From Rhodococcoides fascians A44A (GTDB lineage Bacteria > Actinomycetota > Actinomycetes > Mycobacteriales > Mycobacteriaceae), in the NCBI RefSeq assembly GCF_000760735.1, contig NZ_JMEX01000008.1:133319-197318 (forward strand): a DNA stretch of 64,000 bases, written 5' to 3'. The position numbers were made by a program, and so were the translations under genes. Each line of letters opens with the position of its first letter. The first letter of the stretch is position 1. The notes under the pieces were generated by a model. That model was not told the origin of the DNA, did no database searches, and worked only from the letters and a program-made list of their open reading frames with translations. Shown piece after piece: positions 63,189 to 64,000 of this stretch.

Positions 63189-64000
63189 GTGCTTCGTAAC
63201 GGGGTAACGCGCAGGACCGTCACCGCAGTGGCTGTGACAATCGCTGCCGCGCTGGCAGTGCCGGCCACCGCATCGGCCGAACCTGCACTGCAGGCCCCCG
63301 CCGCTCCCGAGTCCCCGACTCCCGAGACGCAGGTACCTCCCTTCTTCCTCCCTACTCCGGATCAGCCGCTTCCCGATTACGCACAGATCGAAGCCCTCGC
63401 CTCGTTCGCGCCGGCCATTCTCGGCGCTGCAGCCGGTCCGACGGATGTCGCCGCCGCACCTCAGGCGGATCTTCTCGCCCAGGCGCGCGCGCTCCTCGAG
63501 AACTCGGCTCTGCCGGATCAGGTCAAGTCCACCCTCGAGCGAGTCATCACGTTCCTCGACGGTTCCGGCGGCGGTGGCCCGGAGCTTCCTCCCGCGGACG
63601 GTCCGGTCATCGCGCAGTTCCTGTACCCCACCATCGGTAAGGGATGCATCTCCGACAGCGCGGACTCGGTCGGCACAGCACTCGCAGTACCCGGCCCGGC
63701 AACGCTGCCCCCTCCCGGTCCGCCCGCCGGCCAGGCAGGTTTCGTCTTCACCGCGCTCGGCACCGCGCCCATCGCGCAGGTCCAGGAAGCTCCGCTGACG
63801 GTCACGTGGCTTAACCTCGACAACCGTCGAACAGGCACCACGGAACTCACCGGGGCATCGAACATCAACCCGGACGGACCGGCCACCGTCTCGGCTATCG
63901 CCGACACCGGTCCCGGCCGCGTGCTCGCCGTCGTCTCGGGTTCCATCACGACGCAGTCCAAGGAAGATCCGGCCGCTCCGGCACGCACGTGCGGATTCCT
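63189..64000 (+). CDS. Secreted Ala/Pro-rich protein (Rv1157c-like), 3' end outside window
   Basis: 270 codons are visible with no stop. A Sec signal covers about residues 1-31 (RRTVTAVAVTIAAALAVPATASA-EP). Then Pro-rich PAAPESPTPETQVPPFFLPTP, a helical region, and a beta-type domain with two Cys (KGCISDSAD and RTCGFL) that may bond. GTG 63189 fits GGGG upstream. Similar exported proteins occur at this place in mycobacteria; function unknown. Confidence 0.78.
   Translation, partial: MLRNGVTRRTVTAVAVTIAAALAVPATASAEPALQAPAAPESPTPETQVPPFFLPTPDQPLPDYAQIEALASFAPAILGAAAGPTDVAAAPQADLLAQARALLENSALPDQVKSTLERVITFLDGSGGGGPELPPADGPVIAQFLYPTIGKGCISDSADSVGTALAVPGPATLPPPGPPAGQAGFVFTALGTAPIAQVQEAPLTVTWLNLDNRRTGTTELTGASNINPDGPATVSAIADTGPGRVLAVVSGSITTQSKEDPAAPARTCGF

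Overview
The window reads as chromosomal DNA of a Rhodococcus-like actinomycete (Corynebacteriales). It is GC-rich, with many GTG and TTG starts, 4-nt start/stop overlaps and apparent leaderless promoters. It carries typical mycolic-acid-bacterium genes: mycothiol mshB, F420 fbiC, lpqW, pimE, gpgS, the glgC/glgA pair, sigE-rseA-htrA-tatB and lpqY-sugABC. Gene order follows the Mycobacterium tuberculosis Rv1157c-Rv1239c block as I recall it (corA, sugCBA-lpqY, Rv1234, Rv1232c/1231c, mrp, tatB-htrA-rseA-sigE, Rv1220c, glgC/glgA, tagA, gpgS, folP2, fadD6, LOG, dapE/dapD, fadD36, dapC-fdxC, fbiC, mshB-lpqW-typA, mutT2, pimE), with lineage-specific genes inserted. No tRNA, rRNA, CRISPR array, transposase or prophage was seen.

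Layout. 1-8 kb: malic enzyme (cut by the window edge), a PHP-MarC-small membrane protein operon, corA, a SUFU-domain protein, a phosphoesterase, a ParB-like protein and an MFS exporter. 8-16 kb: trehalose-type importer lpqY-sugABC, a stress-type membrane protein, a CoA-ester lyase, and an MgtE-N/CBS protein with its DUF1003 partner. 16-24 kb: lytic transglycosylase, mrp, an amino-acid ABC importer, tatB-htrA-rseA-sigE and an O-methyltransferase. 24-38 kb: glycogen/methylglucose genes, rRNA methyltransferase, tagA-gpgS-folP2-fadD6, two overlapping LOG genes, dapE and dapD, and a MinD-like ATPase. 38-48 kb is the most accessory part: a stand-alone CYP102-like P450; an operon osmC-metY-CoA-binding-ribH2 preceded by a cysteine-rich leader ORF; a MerR regulator fused to DNA sliding-clamp domains; a CHAP protein; fadD36; and a sulP-merR operon with a perfect dyad at its promoter. 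48-64 kb: dapC-fdxC, fbiC, PH-domain proteins, UdgB, mshB-lpqW, typA, mutT2, a pterin dehydratase, pimE and a truncated secreted protein.

How the genes work together. lpqY-sugABC, glgC, glgA and gpgS concern alpha-glucan, trehalose and methylglucose lipopolysaccharide metabolism. pimE, lpqW, fadD6, the transglycosylase and htrA/sigE concern envelope building and stress. dapC, dapD and dapE supply diaminopimelate for peptidoglycan. mshB, osmC, metY and the Cys leader concern thiol/sulfur metabolism. fbiC supplies F420.

The most unusual signals are: (i) a short repeat family at gene 3' ends, in which the flanking gene's own last codons are tandemly duplicated (four loci); (ii) the MerR-sliding clamp fusion with its own MerR-type promoter; (iii) the apparently leaderless poly-Cys leader ahead of osmC-metY; (iv) a convergent-junction pattern in which 8 of 11 gene pairs overlap, three through one shared CTAG, while the three non-overlapping junctions carry long inverted repeats or the tandem repeats; (v) small ORFs at 55801-55959 and 60855-61031. 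All calls come from reading the sequence; no database search was run.
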